NCBI RefSeq assembly: GCF_001661675.2
Contig: NZ_CP019603.1
Location: forward strand, 558,001-622,000
Source of the DNA: Croceicoccus marinus
GTDB taxonomy: Bacteria; Pseudomonadota; Alphaproteobacteria; Sphingomonadales; Sphingomonadaceae
DNA length: 64,000 nt
Reading direction: 5' to 3'
Shown: positions 1-8,950 of the stretch, in pieces
Layout of the letters: every line of letters begins with the position of its first letter
Numbering within the stretch: position 1 is the stretch's first letter
Translations under genes and position numbers: made by a program
Notes under the pieces: model-generated
Seen by the model: only the letters and a program-made list of their open reading frames with translations
What the model was told of the DNA's origin: nothing
Database searches by the model: none

Positions 1-229
1 CGCTGGCTATCACGATCGATCGCGCGTCGGCGCGTGACACGTCCTCCAGCCTGACGGTCGCGGTGCTGCCGGGGAGCAGGGCGATCCGTTCGCGATAGGT
101 CAGCTGGCCGGTCAGCGTGATGGTCTCGCTTGCTCGCGTCACGGCATCGCTGTCCTCGCCATAGGTCATGCAGGCCCCCAATGACGCACATGCCAGCAAG
201 GCGGGGAGGAAATATGTCGCGCGTTTCAT
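1..229 (-). CDS. YbaY-like lipoprotein, 3'-truncated by window edge
   Basis: The reading frame runs from ATG at 229 leftward off the window; 76 codons are visible and no stop is reached. The N-terminus is a lipoprotein signal: a short basic start, a hydrophobic run and a lipobox ending LGAC with the acceptor Cys at residue 20. After a short acidic linker comes a beta-rich stretch with ITLTGQLTYRERIALLPGS and VRLEDVSRAD, which resembles the YbaY/YscW-type lipoprotein domain. A GGAAC-N16-GGTT element lies 39-63 nt upstream. It is divergent from the dehydrogenase at 479. The family call rests on motif resemblance in a partial protein; the cellular role is unknown. Confidence 0.6.
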   Translation of the reverse strand, partial: MKRATYFLPALLACASLGACMTYGEDSDAVTRASETITLTGQLTYRERIALLPGSTATVRLEDVSRADARSIVIAS

Positions 230-267
230 GGGCCTGTTCCTGCTCGATCTTGTCTGAATGATCCCGT

Positions 268-292
268 AACCGGCCCCTGTCCTGCCGGTTCC
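268..292 (-). promoter_or_regulatory. Candidate EcfG-type promoter upstream of the YbaY-like gene
   Basis: On the minus strand GGAAC (292-288) is followed after 16 nt by GGTT (271-268). This resembles the general-stress sigma factor EcfG consensus of alphaproteobacteria (GGAAC, 16-17 nt, CGTT). A start about 10 nt downstream would give a leader of about 30 nt. The -10 matches three of four bases, so on its own it is weak. Confidence 0.35.
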
Positions 293-478
293 TTCGCGGA
301 ACGCGGTACAAGCCGGAATTCCGCGCTGCACGGGCCGCCCGACAAAGCGCGCAGGGCAGCGCAGGCAGGTCGCGGGAAGGATGCCGGGGGCAGGCCTTGT
401 CGGCGGCGGGATTGATAACGCGGCGTTACTGACCAAATCGGATGGGCACCCCGGCCAATCATTTCATCTGGAGCCATC

Positions 479-1921
479 ATGCCCTTTACCGACTTCCTGA
501 AGCAGCAATGTTACATCGACGGCGCATGGTGCGATGCCGATGACGGCGCGACTGCCGATGTGACCGATCCGGGCACGGGCAAGGCGCTGGGCACCGTGCC
601 GAAGATGGGCAAGGACGAAACGCGCCGCGCGATCGAGGCGGCGCATAGGGCCCTGCCCGGCTGGCGCGCGAAGACCGCGGGCGAGCGGTCGAAGCTGCTG
701 CGCCGCCTGTTCGAGCTGATGATGCAGCACCAGGACGACCTGGGCGAATTGCTCTCGCGTGAGCAGGGCAAGCCGCTGGCCGAGGGGCGGGGCGAGATCG
801 CCTATGGCGCGGGCTTCATCGAATGGTTCGCCGAGGAAGCGAAGCGCGCCTATGGCGATGTCATACCTCCGCATGCCGCCGACCGCCGGATCGTGGTGGT
901 GAAGCAGCCCGTGGGCGTCGTCGGCGCGATCACCCCTTGGAACTTCCCCAACGCCATGATCACGCGCAAGCTGGGTCCCGCGCTGGCGGCAGGCTGCACC
1001 ATCGTGATCAAGCCCGCATCGGCCACGCCTTTTTCCGCGCTGGCCATTGCCGCACTGTGCGAAGAGGCGGGCATTCCCGCGGGCGTCGTCAACGTGGTGA
1101 CGGGCAGCGCCAGCGCGATCGGCGGCGAGCTGACCGCCAATCCCGTCGTTCGCAAGATCACCTTTACCGGATCGACCGAGGTCGGGCGGCAATTGCTGGC
1201 CGCGTCCGCCGACACCGTGAAGAAGACCAGCATGGAATTGGGCGGAAACGCCCCTTTCCTGGTGTTCGACGATGCGGACATCGATGCCGCCGTCGATGGA
1301 GCGATGATCTCGAAATTCCGCAACGGGGGCCAGACCTGCGTGTGCACCAACCGCTTCTATGTGCAGGCGGGCGTCTATGACGAGTTTGCCAGCAAGCTGG
1401 CCGAGCGGGTGAAGGCGCTGAAGCTGGGCTATGGACTGGAGGACGGCACCGACATCGGCCCGCTGATCGACGATGCCGCGGTCGAGAAGGTCGAGGAGCA
1501 TCTGAAGGACGCGATGGATGGCGGCGCGAAGGTACTGGCGGGCGGCAGCCGCAGCGATCTGGGCGGCACCTATTTCGAACCGACCGTGCTGGGCGAGGTG
1601 AGCCATGACATGCTGCTGGCGCGCGAGGAAACCTTCGGGCCGGTCGCGGGTCTGATCCGCTTCGAGGAGGAAGACGAGGCGCTGCGCATGGCGAACGATA
1701 CCGAATTCGGCCTCGCCAGCTATTTCTATGCGCGCGACATGGCGCGTATCTGGCGCGTGGCCGAGGCGCTGGAGGCGGGCATGGTCGGCATCAATACCGG
1801 GCTGATCTCTACCGAGGTCGCGCCGTTCGGCGGGATCAAGCAATCAGGGCTGGGGCGCGAGGGGTCGCACTATGGCCTCGATGATTATGTCGAGATCAAA
1901 TATATGTGCATGGGGATCTGA
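479..1921 (+). CDS. gabD: NAD(P)-dependent succinate-semialdehyde dehydrogenase
   Basis: The 480-residue protein is full length for the aldehyde dehydrogenase superfamily and closest to the GabD group, which oxidises succinate semialdehyde to succinate in 4-aminobutyrate breakdown (cytosolic). Visible motifs are the substrate/cofactor segment ITPWNFPNAM (151-160), the general base in MELGGNAP (Glu253) and the catalytic cysteine in GQTCVCTNR (Cys287). The ATG at 479 has GGAG at 470-473. It is transcribed away from the lipoprotein gene, and no other GABA gene is adjacent. The substrate could be a related semialdehyde, because closely related enzymes share these motifs. Confidence 0.85.
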   Translation: MPFTDFLKQQCYIDGAWCDADDGATADVTDPGTGKALGTVPKMGKDETRRAIEAAHRALPGWRAKTAGERSKLLRRLFELMMQHQDDLGELLSREQGKPLAEGRGEIAYGAGFIEWFAEEAKRAYGDVIPPHAADRRIVVVKQPVGVVGAITPWNFPNAMITRKLGPALAAGCTIVIKPASATPFSALAIAALCEEAGIPAGVVNVVTGSASAIGGELTANPVVRKITFTGSTEVGRQLLAASADTVKKTSMELGGNAPFLVFDDADIDAAVDGAMISKFRNGGQTCVCTNRFYVQAGVYDEFASKLAERVKALKLGYGLEDGTDIGPLIDDAAVEKVEEHLKDAMDGGAKVLAGGSRSDLGGTYFEPTVLGEVSHDMLLAREETFGPVAGLIRFEEEDEALRMANDTEFGLASYFYARDMARIWRVAEALEAGMVGINTGLISTEVAPFGGIKQSGLGREGSHYGLDDYVEIKYMCMGI

Positions 1922-1965
1922 CCGGCGGGGGATATGACTGGCCGGGCGGGGGACGCGGCGCGTGC

Positions 1966-2005
1966 TTGAACGCGGTGGCGGTTTGGACTATATTCGAACC
2001 GAATA
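1966..2005 (+). promoter_or_regulatory. Toxin-antitoxin promoter with overlapping palindrome
   Basis: TTGAAC (1966-1971) and TATATT (1989-1994) are separated by 17 nt, a good sigma-70-type promoter. A perfect inverted repeat, TATTCG-AAC-CGAATA (1991-2005), overlaps the -10 and the start region. This is the arrangement expected for autorepression by a Phd-family antitoxin or its toxin complex. Confidence 0.6.
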
Positions 2006-2019
2006 AGGACCATGAACCC

Positions 2020-2286
2020 ATGAATATCCATGACCGCGTCAAGCCGATCAGCTTTCTGAAGGCGCATAGCGCCGATGTCATTCGCGAACTGGGCGAAGGG
2101 GCGGCGCCGCTGATCGTCACCCAGAACGGCGAGGCTAAGGCGGTGCTGCAGGATATCGGCAGCTATGAACAGACGCAGGAAGCGATGGCGCTGCTCAAGC
2201 TGATCGCGCTGGGCCGCGCCGACATGGCGGCGGACCGGACCGCGCCGGTCGCCGGGCTTGCGGACAGGATCCGCGAGCGGGGCTGA
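2020..2286 (+). CDS. Phd/YefM-family antitoxin
   Basis: An 88-residue protein starting MNIHDRVKPISFLKAHSADVIREL, the typical N-terminal DNA-binding and dimerisation fold of Phd/YefM antitoxins. The segment PLIVTQNGEAKAVLQDI follows the family pattern, and the C-terminal half would wrap the toxin. The frame stays open upstream to 1906, but the ATG at 2020 fits the family length, lies downstream of the promoter and has AAGGA at 2005-2009. It neutralises the toxin encoded 17 nt downstream and probably represses the pair through the palindrome at 1991-2005. Confidence 0.85.
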   Translation: MNIHDRVKPISFLKAHSADVIRELGEGAAPLIVTQNGEAKAVLQDIGSYEQTQEAMALLKLIALGRADMAADRTAPVAGLADRIRERG

Positions 2287-2303
2287 TCGCCGCGCCGGGC
2301 AGC

Positions 2304-2648
2304 ATGGCGAAACCGACCATCGACGTGCGCCTGTCCATCGGGGCGGAGCGCGACCTGTCCGGCATCTATCGCCGCCGCCTTGCGCAGCGCGGCGCGAGGG
2401 GCGAGGATGGGGCGGACGCGCTGCTGGACGATCTGGCTGCGGCGATCGAAAGCCTTGCCAGCCATCCAGCCCGAGGGCCCGTCGTGCCTGAGCTCGATGC
2501 GCTGGGCATTCACGAGTTCCGCCAGCTATCGCGCCCGCCGTTCCGTATCATCTATCTGCCCGAGGACGAGCGAGTGACCGTGCTGGTCGTCGCCGACGGC
2601 CGCCGCGATTTCCGCACCCTGCTGGGCGAGCGGCTGCTGGGAAGCTAG
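2304..2648 (+). CDS. RelE/ParE-family toxin
   Basis: A 114-residue basic protein with the ParE/RelE-fold pattern: an N-terminal strand ([16 protein letters not shown]), two helices rich in Arg and Leu ([16 protein letters not shown]), then the conserved sheet around [34 protein letters not shown]. In this family the target is either gyrase (ParE) or ribosome-bound mRNA (RelE). The FRIIY pattern and the weak endonuclease residues favour a ParE-like protein, but this is not decisive. It lies 17 nt after the antitoxin gene in the same transcript. Confidence 0.8.
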   Translation: MAKPTIDVRLSIGAERDLSGIYRRRLAQRGARGEDGADALLDDLAAAIESLASHPARGPVVPELDALGIHEFRQLSRPPFRIIYLPEDERVTVLVVADGRRDFRTLLGERLLGS

Positions 2649-2746
2649 ACCGGCCAGCTGGACCGGGCCGCGCATCTTGCCGTGGCCATCATCGCCGGCC
2701 TATGGGTGCGGAAAGACCGTGCCCGTCTACTTCGAGGAAGCCCCAC

Positions 2747-3169
2747 ATGACCATCCGGCCCTTCCACCTTGCATTTCCGGTCCACGACCTGGACGCCGCG
2801 CGCGCGTTCTGGGGCGGGGTGATGGGCTGCCCCGAAGGACGCAGCAGCGACGAGTGGATCGATTTCGATTTCTTCGGCCACCAGATCGTCGCGCACAAGG
2901 TTGATGGTAGCAAGCCGGCGGACGCGGGCGGCAATCCGGTCGACGGCCATGACGTGCCCGTGCCCCATTTCGGCGTGGTGCTGCGGATGGAGGATTGGCA
3001 GGCGCTGGCCGACCGGCTGACTGCCGCGGACACGAAATTCGACATCGAGCCCTATGTCCGTTTCAGGGGGCAACCGGGCGAACAGGCGACGATGTTCTTC
3101 CGCGACCCCAGCGGCAATGCGATCGAGATGAAGGCGTTCGAGAACCTGGACCAGCTGTTCGCGCGCTGA
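2747..3169 (+). CDS. VOC-superfamily (glyoxalase-like) protein
   Basis: A 140-residue protein starting [27 protein letters not shown], the classic first beta-alpha-beta unit of the vicinal oxygen chelate fold. A second unit ends [14 protein letters not shown], with the metal-ligand-type Glu near the C-terminus. His-7 region, His in [12 protein letters not shown] and the final Glu are plausible metal ligands. Members include glyoxalases, dioxygenases and fosfomycin/bleomycin resistance proteins, so the substrate cannot be assigned. I chose the ATG at 2747 because the family N-terminus begins there. It converges on the BCCT gene with 19 nt between the stops. Confidence 0.75.
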   Translation: MTIRPFHLAFPVHDLDAARAFWGGVMGCPEGRSSDEWIDFDFFGHQIVAHKVDGSKPADAGGNPVDGHDVPVPHFGVVLRMEDWQALADRLTAADTKFDIEPYVRFRGQPGEQATMFFRDPSGNAIEMKAFENLDQLFAR

Positions 3170-3188
3170 TCCGCCCTGGACCGCGCCG

Positions 3189-5177
3189 CTATGCCATGCG
3201 CCGCGAATGGCGGAAGCGGGCATAGCGGTTGAGCAGGTCGGTGATCAGCTGGTCCTGCGAAAAGCCGGTCACGTCATGCGGCGTCTCGCCCTGCGAGGTG
3301 TGGGCCATCGCGCGGAAATGGCGCTGTTCGGCCTTGTGCGACTTCGACGTCTCGGCCCAGACGAAGCTGGGCATCAGGAACGGGCGGTTGCGGATCGTAT
3401 AGGTGAACGCCCCGCGCTCGCCATGCGGGACGGTGAGCGCGATGCAGTCCTCCCCCTCCGAAATTTCGGGCGCGAAGCCGCCCTCGCGCATTTGCTGCGC
3501 CACCAGGTCCAGCGCGGGGCGCGCGGTCTCCGCCATGAAGGCGGTGATGTCCCCCTTGCCAAAATGCCCCATGATCGAGGTTAGCCGCTGCTGCCAGCTC
3601 AGCTCTGGCGTGGCGGGCGCACTGTCGACCAGCATCAGGTCGGTCGATGTTCCGATGCTCTCAAGCCGCAAGGCGCGGTAGAGGCCGTAGCAGATGAAGA
3701 TCATGATCACCGCAAAGGGCAGCGCGCTGGCGATGGCGGCGGTCTGCAACGCCTCAAGCCCGCCCGCCACCAGCAGCACCGCCGCGATGGTCCCGGCGCA
3801 TATCGCCCAGAAGATGCGCTGCCACACGGGCGGGTTCTCTGCCGCGCCCGAGGTTATCATGTCGATCACCAGTGCGCCCGAATCGGCCGAGGTGATGAAG
3901 AAGGTGATGACCAGGAAGGTCGCGATCAGCGAAGTGATCGCGCCCAGGGGGAGCGCATTCAACGTCTCGAACAGGGCGACGGGCAGGTTGTTCGCTACCG
4001 TGTCGGCGATCGGCGCAGCGCCGGTCAGGTCCAGCGCGATGGCGGTATTGCCGAACACCGTCATCCACAGGAAGGTGAACAATACCGGCACCAGCAGCAC
4101 GCCGCCGACGAACTCGCGGATCGTCCTCCCGCGCGAGATGCGGGCGATGAACATGCCGACGAAGGGCGACCACGCGATCCACCAGCCCCAGTAGAACAGT
4201 GTCCAGTCCGCCAGCCAGGGGTTGGGTTCGTATGCGTACATGCGGAAGGTGCGCGGCACGACCGATCCCAGATAGGTGCCCACGTTCTGCACGAAGGCCT
4301 GCAGCAGGAACACGGTGGATCCCGAAAACAGCACGAAGCCCAGCAGCAGGATGGCAAGGATGATGTTGAGCTCGGAAAGGCGCTTGACCCCCTTGTCGAG
4401 GCCGAGGAACACCGACATCGTCGCCAGAGCGGTGATGACCGCGATCATCACCAGCTGCGTGCCCGTGCCGACCGGTACGCCGAACAGATAGGCGAAGCCC
4501 GCATTGACCTGCAGCACGCCAAAGCCGAGCGAGGTCGCCACGCCGAACATCGTGCCCAGCACCGCGAAGATGTCGACCGCATGGCCGATCGGCCCGTATA
4601 TCCGCCGCCCGATCAGCGGGAACAGCGCCGACCGGATCGTCAGCGGCAGGCCGCGCCGGAACGAGAAATAGGCGAGCGACAGCCCGACGACGATATAGAT
4701 CGCCCAGGCATGCAGCCCCCAGTGGAAGAAGGTCAGCGTCATCGCCTGCCGCGCCGCCTCCACCGTTTGCCCCTCTCCGATCGGGGGGGAGGCATAGTGC
4801 TGGATCGGCTCTGCCACGCCGAAGAAGACGAGGCCGATGCCCATGCCCGCGCTGAACAGCATCGCGAACCAGCTGAGATAGCTGTATTCGGGCTCGCTCT
4901 CGTCCGGGCCCAGCTTCACGTCGCCGTGGCGGCTGAGCATCAAATAGATCACGAACACCAGGAAGCCCGCGACGGCGGTGATGTACAGCCAGCCGAAATC
5001 GCGGACCACGAAATCCTGCACCTGCGAGAACACGCCTTCCGCGACGCGCGGCGCCAGCGCGCCGAACAGCGCGAAGGCCAGGATCAGCGCCGCCGAGATG
5101 AAGAACACCGGCGGATTGACCGCGATCCGCGCGCTTTCCTGGGCAGGCGCGGCTTCTTCCAGGACGGGGTCTTGCAT
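3189..5177 (-). CDS. BCCT-family betaine/choline/carnitine transporter
   Basis: A 662-residue inner-membrane protein with about twelve hydrophobic segments and the BCCT signatures GMGIGLVFFGVAEP near residues 110-125 and WTLFYWGWWIAWSPFVGMFIARISRGRTIREF near 325-355. A soluble C-terminal tail of about 150 residues follows the membrane domain, as in BetT-type choline transporters, where such tails sense osmotic state. It would import a quaternary ammonium compound by proton or sodium symport as an osmoprotectant or carbon source. No bet or car catabolic genes are adjacent, so the substrate is open. The ATG at 5177 starts a plausible acidic leader before the first segment. Confidence 0.88.
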   Translation of the reverse strand: MQDPVLEEAAPAQESARIAVNPPVFFISAALILAFALFGALAPRVAEGVFSQVQDFVVRDFGWLYITAVAGFLVFVIYLMLSRHGDVKLGPDESEPEYSYLSWFAMLFSAGMGIGLVFFGVAEPIQHYASPPIGEGQTVEAARQAMTLTFFHWGLHAWAIYIVVGLSLAYFSFRRGLPLTIRSALFPLIGRRIYGPIGHAVDIFAVLGTMFGVATSLGFGVLQVNAGFAYLFGVPVGTGTQLVMIAVITALATMSVFLGLDKGVKRLSELNIILAILLLGFVLFSGSTVFLLQAFVQNVGTYLGSVVPRTFRMYAYEPNPWLADWTLFYWGWWIAWSPFVGMFIARISRGRTIREFVGGVLLVPVLFTFLWMTVFGNTAIALDLTGAAPIADTVANNLPVALFETLNALPLGAITSLIATFLVITFFITSADSGALVIDMITSGAAENPPVWQRIFWAICAGTIAAVLLVAGGLEALQTAAIASALPFAVIMIFICYGLYRALRLESIGTSTDLMLVDSAPATPELSWQQRLTSIMGHFGKGDITAFMAETARPALDLVAQQMREGGFAPEISEGEDCIALTVPHGERGAFTYTIRNRPFLMPSFVWAETSKSHKAEQRHFRAMAHTSQGETPHDVTGFSQDQLITDLLNRYARFRHSRRMA

Positions 5178-5278
5178 GATGGAGCCTTGGATCGGGAAGG
5201 GATTCGGCCTCCTCTAGGGGAGGGGGGCCGGGTTCTTCAACCATCCAGGCGCGAAAGCGTGCCGCGGGGCGTGCGGCC

Positions 5279-5683
5279 CTAGCGGCCCATCAGATTGCGG
5301 ATATGCTCCGCCGCGGTGCGGGCATTGACGCTGACGAGATAGCGGACCTGCTCGAGCTCCTTGTAGAGCGGGTCGTCTTCGGACGAGGCGAGGAAGCCCA
5401 TGTGCCATTCGGCGAATTGCCGGGTCGGCACCGGGACCAGGTCGATCAGCTTGATCTCGCGGTGGCGGAAATCACAGCAGATGCTTTCGAACACGCGCTC
5501 GACCTCTGCCTGCGGGCCTTCCAGCACCTGGATGAAGCTGTCCTCGACATAGACGAGGCTGCCGGTGATGCCCGCCTTGGCGTTGCGGAGGGCGGACTGG
5601 CGCGCGATCTGCGCGATCTGGTCGGTGCGGCGCGGAGAGGTTTCGGCGCTCCGGCTGGTGTAGAGCAGCTTGCACAAAGGCAT
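5279..5683 (-). CDS. Stand-alone BLUF-domain blue-light photoreceptor
   Basis: A 134-residue protein consisting of a BLUF domain plus a short C-terminal helix. The flavin-site residues of characterised BLUF proteins are all present: Tyr8 (LLYTSRS), Asn34, Gln52 (FIQVLEG) and Trp93/Met95 (WHMGF). ITGSLVY and CDFRHREIKL match the family. It should bind FAD and respond to blue light by rewiring the Tyr-Gln-flavin hydrogen bonds. The upstream open frame to 5833 is shadow; ATG 5683 matches family N-termini. It lies 14 nt downstream of an MHYT-GGDEF-EAL gene, so the likely output is control of cyclic-di-GMP turnover in trans. Confidence 0.9.
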   Translation of the reverse strand: MPLCKLLYTSRSAETSPRRTDQIAQIARQSALRNAKAGITGSLVYVEDSFIQVLEGPQAEVERVFESICCDFRHREIKLIDLVPVPTRQFAEWHMGFLASSEDDPLYKELEQVRYLVSVNARTAAEHIRNLMGR

Positions 5684-5697
5684 GGCGAAGGAACCTT

Positions 5698-7833
5698 TCA
5701 GGCGGCGGCCGCGCCGGCAGACTTGCCGGGGCCTGATGCGGCCAGACCCGCGGTGAGGTCGACAGCGAGGTCGGCGGCATGGGAAGCGGCGTAAGTAGCA
5801 GCATCGGCAGAGGCGGTGCGCGCTTCCAGCCATTGCTTCAGCTCGGTGGCGGGGATCGGGTGGCTGATCAGGAAGCCCTGCACATGGTCGCAGCCATGGT
5901 CGGTGATGAAGGACAGCTGCTCCGCCGTTTCGATCCCCTCTGCCGTGATCTGCATGTCAAGGCTTTCGCCCAGCTGGGCGATGGCGCGCACGATCGACGC
6001 GCTGCTGGGATCGTGGGGCAATTGCCGCACGAAGGAACGGTCGATCTTGATGCGGCTGATCGGAAAGCGGTGCAGATAGCTGAGCGAGGAATAGCCCGTG
6101 CCGAAATCGTCGAGCGAGATGCGGATGCCCAGGTCGCGCAGCCGGTTCAGCGTCTTCAGGGCCGCCTCGTCATTGCCGAGCAGCGCGGTCTCGGTGATCT
6201 CGAGCTCGAGCCGGCTGGCAGGCAGGCCCGATTCGGTCAGCGCCTGGATCACCGTCTGCGGCAGGCGCGGGTCCAGAAGCTGGACCGGAGAGATATTGAC
6301 CGCGACGTCGATGTCGTCGGGCCAGGTCGCGGCATCGCGGCACGCCTGCATCAGCACGCCCGCCCCGATGCGCGAGACCAGGCCAAGCTCCTCGGCGATG
6401 GGGACGAATTCGGCCGGCGAGATTGGGCCGCGTTCCGGGCAGGTCCAGCGCAGCAGCGCCTCTGCCGATATCATGCGGCCGCTGCGCGGGTCGATGACGG
6501 GCTGGTAGGCGACCTCGAAATCCTCGCGCATGCAGGCGCGGCGCAGATCGGCTTCCAGGAAGCGGCGGCGTTTCAGATCCTCCATCAGCTCGGGCTCGAA
6601 CTGGCAGAACCGCTCGCGCCCCCCGCGCTTGGCGGTATAGAGCGCGACATCGGCATGCTGGGTCAGCGTTTCGGCATCGGTCCCGTCATGCGGTGCCATG
6701 CTGAAGCCGACGCTGCCGCCCAGTTCCACCACATTGCCGTTGACGACGAAGGGGCGGGACAGGATCTCGACCAGGCGGGCGGCAATGCGCGCGATCTCGA
6801 TCCGGCTGGTGCCGCCGCGCGCGATGACGGCAAATTCGTCGCCGCCGATGCGTGCGACCAGGTCGGTGCGCCGCGCCGCAAGCAGCAGCCGGGCCGCGAC
6901 CTTCTGCAGGATGATATCGCCCATCGGGTGGCCCAGCGTGTCGTTGACCGGCTTGAACCGGTCGAGGTCGATCAGCAGCAGGCCGAACCCGTAGTCGTTG
7001 TCGCCCAGCCGGGCGCATTCCTGTTCCAGCGCCTCGGCAAAGCTGTGGCGATTGGCCAGCTCGGTCAGCTTGTCGTGCATCGCGATATGCGCCAGCTCCG
7101 CCTGCGAGGCGAAGCGGGCGCGGTTCTCGACCAGATAGCTTGATATGGCGGCACCCACGATGATCGCGGCGACCATCGCGATGGCCGAGGCCATGGCGGC
7201 GAACGCCTCGGCATTCTGTTGGCCCGGCAGTCCCGAAAGAGGCGTGACCGAGAATGCGGCCATGCCGGTGAAATGCAGCGTCACGATGGCGGCGGCAAAC
7301 AGGCCCCAGGCCGCATCCGGGCGCGGTGCCGAAGACGCGCGCAGCCGGTTCACCATGGCGGCCGACAGCACCACCGACAGGACGACCGATCCGATCACAT
7401 GGGGCATGTCCCAATGCACGATCCCGTCGACCCGATAGGCGAACATGCCGACATAATGCATCGCCGCGATGGCCAGCCCGATCGTGCCGCCGCCCAGCAA
7501 GGTCGCGATCCAGCGCCGGGGCAGGGTGGCCAGCATCAGGCCCGATCCGATGCCCACGACCGCGATCACAGCCGACACCACCGTCAGCGGCCCGTCGAAC
7601 GACACCGGCGCCAGCGAGCGATAGCCCAGCATGGCGATGAAATGGGTAGCCCAGGTCACCGATCCGGCAGCCACCGCCGCCAGGAAGCACCAGTGATAGC
7701 GCGCCGCGCCGGTTTCCTCGATCGTGCGCTTGAACAGCATTACCGCGACGAAAGCGCCGATCAGGCAGATCACGGCGGCCAGCACCACCAGCCGCCAGTC
7801 GTGTTCCTGGGCCAGGCAGGCCAGTATGCGCAT
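5698..7833 (-). CDS. MHYT-GGDEF-EAL cyclic-di-GMP signalling protein
   Basis: A 711-residue membrane protein. Residues 15-235 form the seven-helix MHYT sensor, with motif copies THFIAM (63-68), MHYVGM (125-130) and LHFTGM (186-191), a domain proposed to bind copper and sense a diatomic gas. GGDEF is intact at 330-334, with an RxxD inhibitory site at 321-324. EAL is intact at 458-460, with DDFGTGYSS downstream. Both diguanylate cyclase and phosphodiesterase activities are therefore possible, and the net direction cannot be read. A BLUF gene follows in the same transcript, suggesting that light and gas/redox inputs meet on one enzyme. Confidence 0.92.
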   Translation of the reverse strand: MRILACLAQEHDWRLVVLAAVICLIGAFVAVMLFKRTIEETGAARYHWCFLAAVAAGSVTWATHFIAMLGYRSLAPVSFDGPLTVVSAVIAVVGIGSGLMLATLPRRWIATLLGGGTIGLAIAAMHYVGMFAYRVDGIVHWDMPHVIGSVVLSVVLSAAMVNRLRASSAPRPDAAWGLFAAAIVTLHFTGMAAFSVTPLSGLPGQQNAEAFAAMASAIAMVAAIIVGAAISSYLVENRARFASQAELAHIAMHDKLTELANRHSFAEALEQECARLGDNDYGFGLLLIDLDRFKPVNDTLGHPMGDIILQKVAARLLLAARRTDLVARIGGDEFAVIARGGTSRIEIARIAARLVEILSRPFVVNGNVVELGGSVGFSMAPHDGTDAETLTQHADVALYTAKRGGRERFCQFEPELMEDLKRRRFLEADLRRACMREDFEVAYQPVIDPRSGRMISAEALLRWTCPERGPISPAEFVPIAEELGLVSRIGAGVLMQACRDAATWPDDIDVAVNISPVQLLDPRLPQTVIQALTESGLPASRLELEITETALLGNDEAALKTLNRLRDLGIRISLDDFGTGYSSLSYLHRFPISRIKIDRSFVRQLPHDPSSASIVRAIAQLGESLDMQITAEGIETAEQLSFITDHGCDHVQGFLISHPIPATELKQWLEARTASADAATYAASHAADLAVDLTAGLAASGPGKSAGAAAA

Positions 7834-8059
7834 AGATACTCCGCAATCCGTCGACGCCGCTTCGCCGACAAGTCTCCGCAGTAGCCCGTAATTGCTTTAG
7901 ATTTCTTTGCGCCGTGTTCCCCGCGTCTACGTATTCCTGCGTGCCCGGTGAAAAAGAGATCGGATCGCATGCCCGGCTGGTCCGTTGATCGGGAAAGGGC
8001 GACGTTGGCGGCGATCATCCCGCCGCTGCGCCACGCGCTGATTGAAAGGGAAAACGCGG

Positions 8060-8242
8060 ATGAATGACACAGACCCGCAGCACAGCCGGACCGGGGGGCA
8101 CCAGCGCCCCACCATCAGCGCGCAGGACGCGCGCGGGGGCGAGATCATTCTGCGAACGCGCCGCAGGCGCACGATCTTCATTGCGGGGCTTGTCGGCTTC
8201 GTGTTGCTGGCGGTCGTGCTCGCGCTGGCGGGCCTGGTTTGA
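8060..8242 (+). CDS. Small single-pass membrane protein, function unknown
   Basis: A 60-residue protein with a polar N-terminal half, an RTRRRR basic stretch and one C-terminal transmembrane helix (about residues 42-60), consistent with an N-in tail-anchored or signal-anchor topology. ATG 8060 is preferred over an in-frame TTG at 8042. The stop is 14 nt before the DUF892 gene, so the two are probably co-transcribed. I do not recognise a characterised family. Confidence 0.6.
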   Translation: MNDTDPQHSRTGGHQRPTISAQDARGGEIILRTRRRRTIFIAGLVGFVLLAVVLALAGLV

Positions 8243-8256
8243 CGGGGAGCGGGGTA

Positions 8257-8760
8257 ATGTCCACGCAGCCCGCCCTGCCCGGTGACGAGACATCCAGCTT
8301 GCGCGAATTGCTGCGGCTTTGCCTGTGGGACCTCTATGCGGGGTGCCAGGCGGTCGAGCAGCGGCTCCCCGCTGTGGCACGCCACGCGGCGGATGCAAGC
8401 TGGCGCGCCGAGGTGCAGGATCTGCCCGCAGCTGCGCGCCTGCGTGCCCAGCGGATGCATGCCGCTGCGGCAGGCGGGTGCGACGATGGGCCGGACAATC
8501 TGTGGATGGACGGCATCATGGACGATGCAGAGCGCGACACGCGCACGATAGCGGCGGGCCCTCTGCTTGATATCGCAATGATCGGAGCGGTGCACAAGGC
8601 GATCGCAGCCGAGCGCGCGTCGATCCTGACCGCCAAGGCCATTTCCGCCCAGCTGGGCGAAAGCGCGGCGCTGCAGGCGCTGACCCTGAACGAGGGGGAG
8701 TTGCGCGGCCAGGAAGTCACGCTGGACCAGCGCCTGCAGGCCTTGACTTCGACTATCTAG
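8257..8760 (+). CDS. DUF892 (YciE/YciF-like) ferritin-like protein
   Basis: A 167-residue, almost entirely helical protein. The opening SSLRELLRLCLWDLYAGCQAVEQRLPAVARHA and the late Glu-rich helix (NEGELRGQEVTLDQRL) resemble the DUF892/YciE family, a ferritin-like four-helix group often linked to stress responses. The repeated ExxH-type metal ligands of typical ferritins are not obvious, so metal binding is uncertain. ATG 8257 has a purine-rich GGGAGCGGGG upstream. Its last 4 nt overlap the stop of the convergent small gene at 8757. Confidence 0.55.
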   Translation: MSTQPALPGDETSSLRELLRLCLWDLYAGCQAVEQRLPAVARHAADASWRAEVQDLPAAARLRAQRMHAAAAGGCDDGPDNLWMDGIMDDAERDTRTIAAGPLLDIAMIGAVHKAIAAERASILTAKAISAQLGESAALQALTLNEGELRGQEVTLDQRLQALTSTI

Positions 8761-8915
8761 CGCGCTGGCTTGCCGCTGACGGGACCGTCATGCTTCTTTT
8801 CCGCCGGCTTCTTGCGGGTCTCGCCTTCGCGTGGGCCGGTCTTGTCCGGTTCGATCGGCAGGTCGTCCTTTCGCAGCGTCACCTTGCGCGAGTCTTCGGG
8901 TTCATATTCGCCCAT
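8757..8915 (-). CDS. Small hydrophilic stress-type protein, function unknown
   Basis: A 52-residue, highly charged, Lys/Asp/Glu-rich protein starting MGEYEPEDSRKVTLRK, likely disordered. ATG 8915 is supported by AAGGA just upstream and by the close GGAAC-type promoter at 8951-8975. The upstream frame to 8993 would run across that promoter, so it was rejected. It converges on the DUF892 gene with a 4-nt overlap. No known domain was recognised. Context and promoter suggest general-stress expression. Confidence 0.6.
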   Translation of the reverse strand: MGEYEPEDSRKVTLRKDDLPIEPDKTGPREGETRKKPAEKKHDGPVSGKPAR

Positions 8916-8950
8916 GATCCATGTCCTTTCATTAAGCCATTCACCGAACC

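Noticed and set aside
226..480. 84-codon minus-strand frame between the lipoprotein and gabD
   Set aside because: It has a composition of random GC-rich DNA, overlaps both promoters and has no ribosome-binding site.
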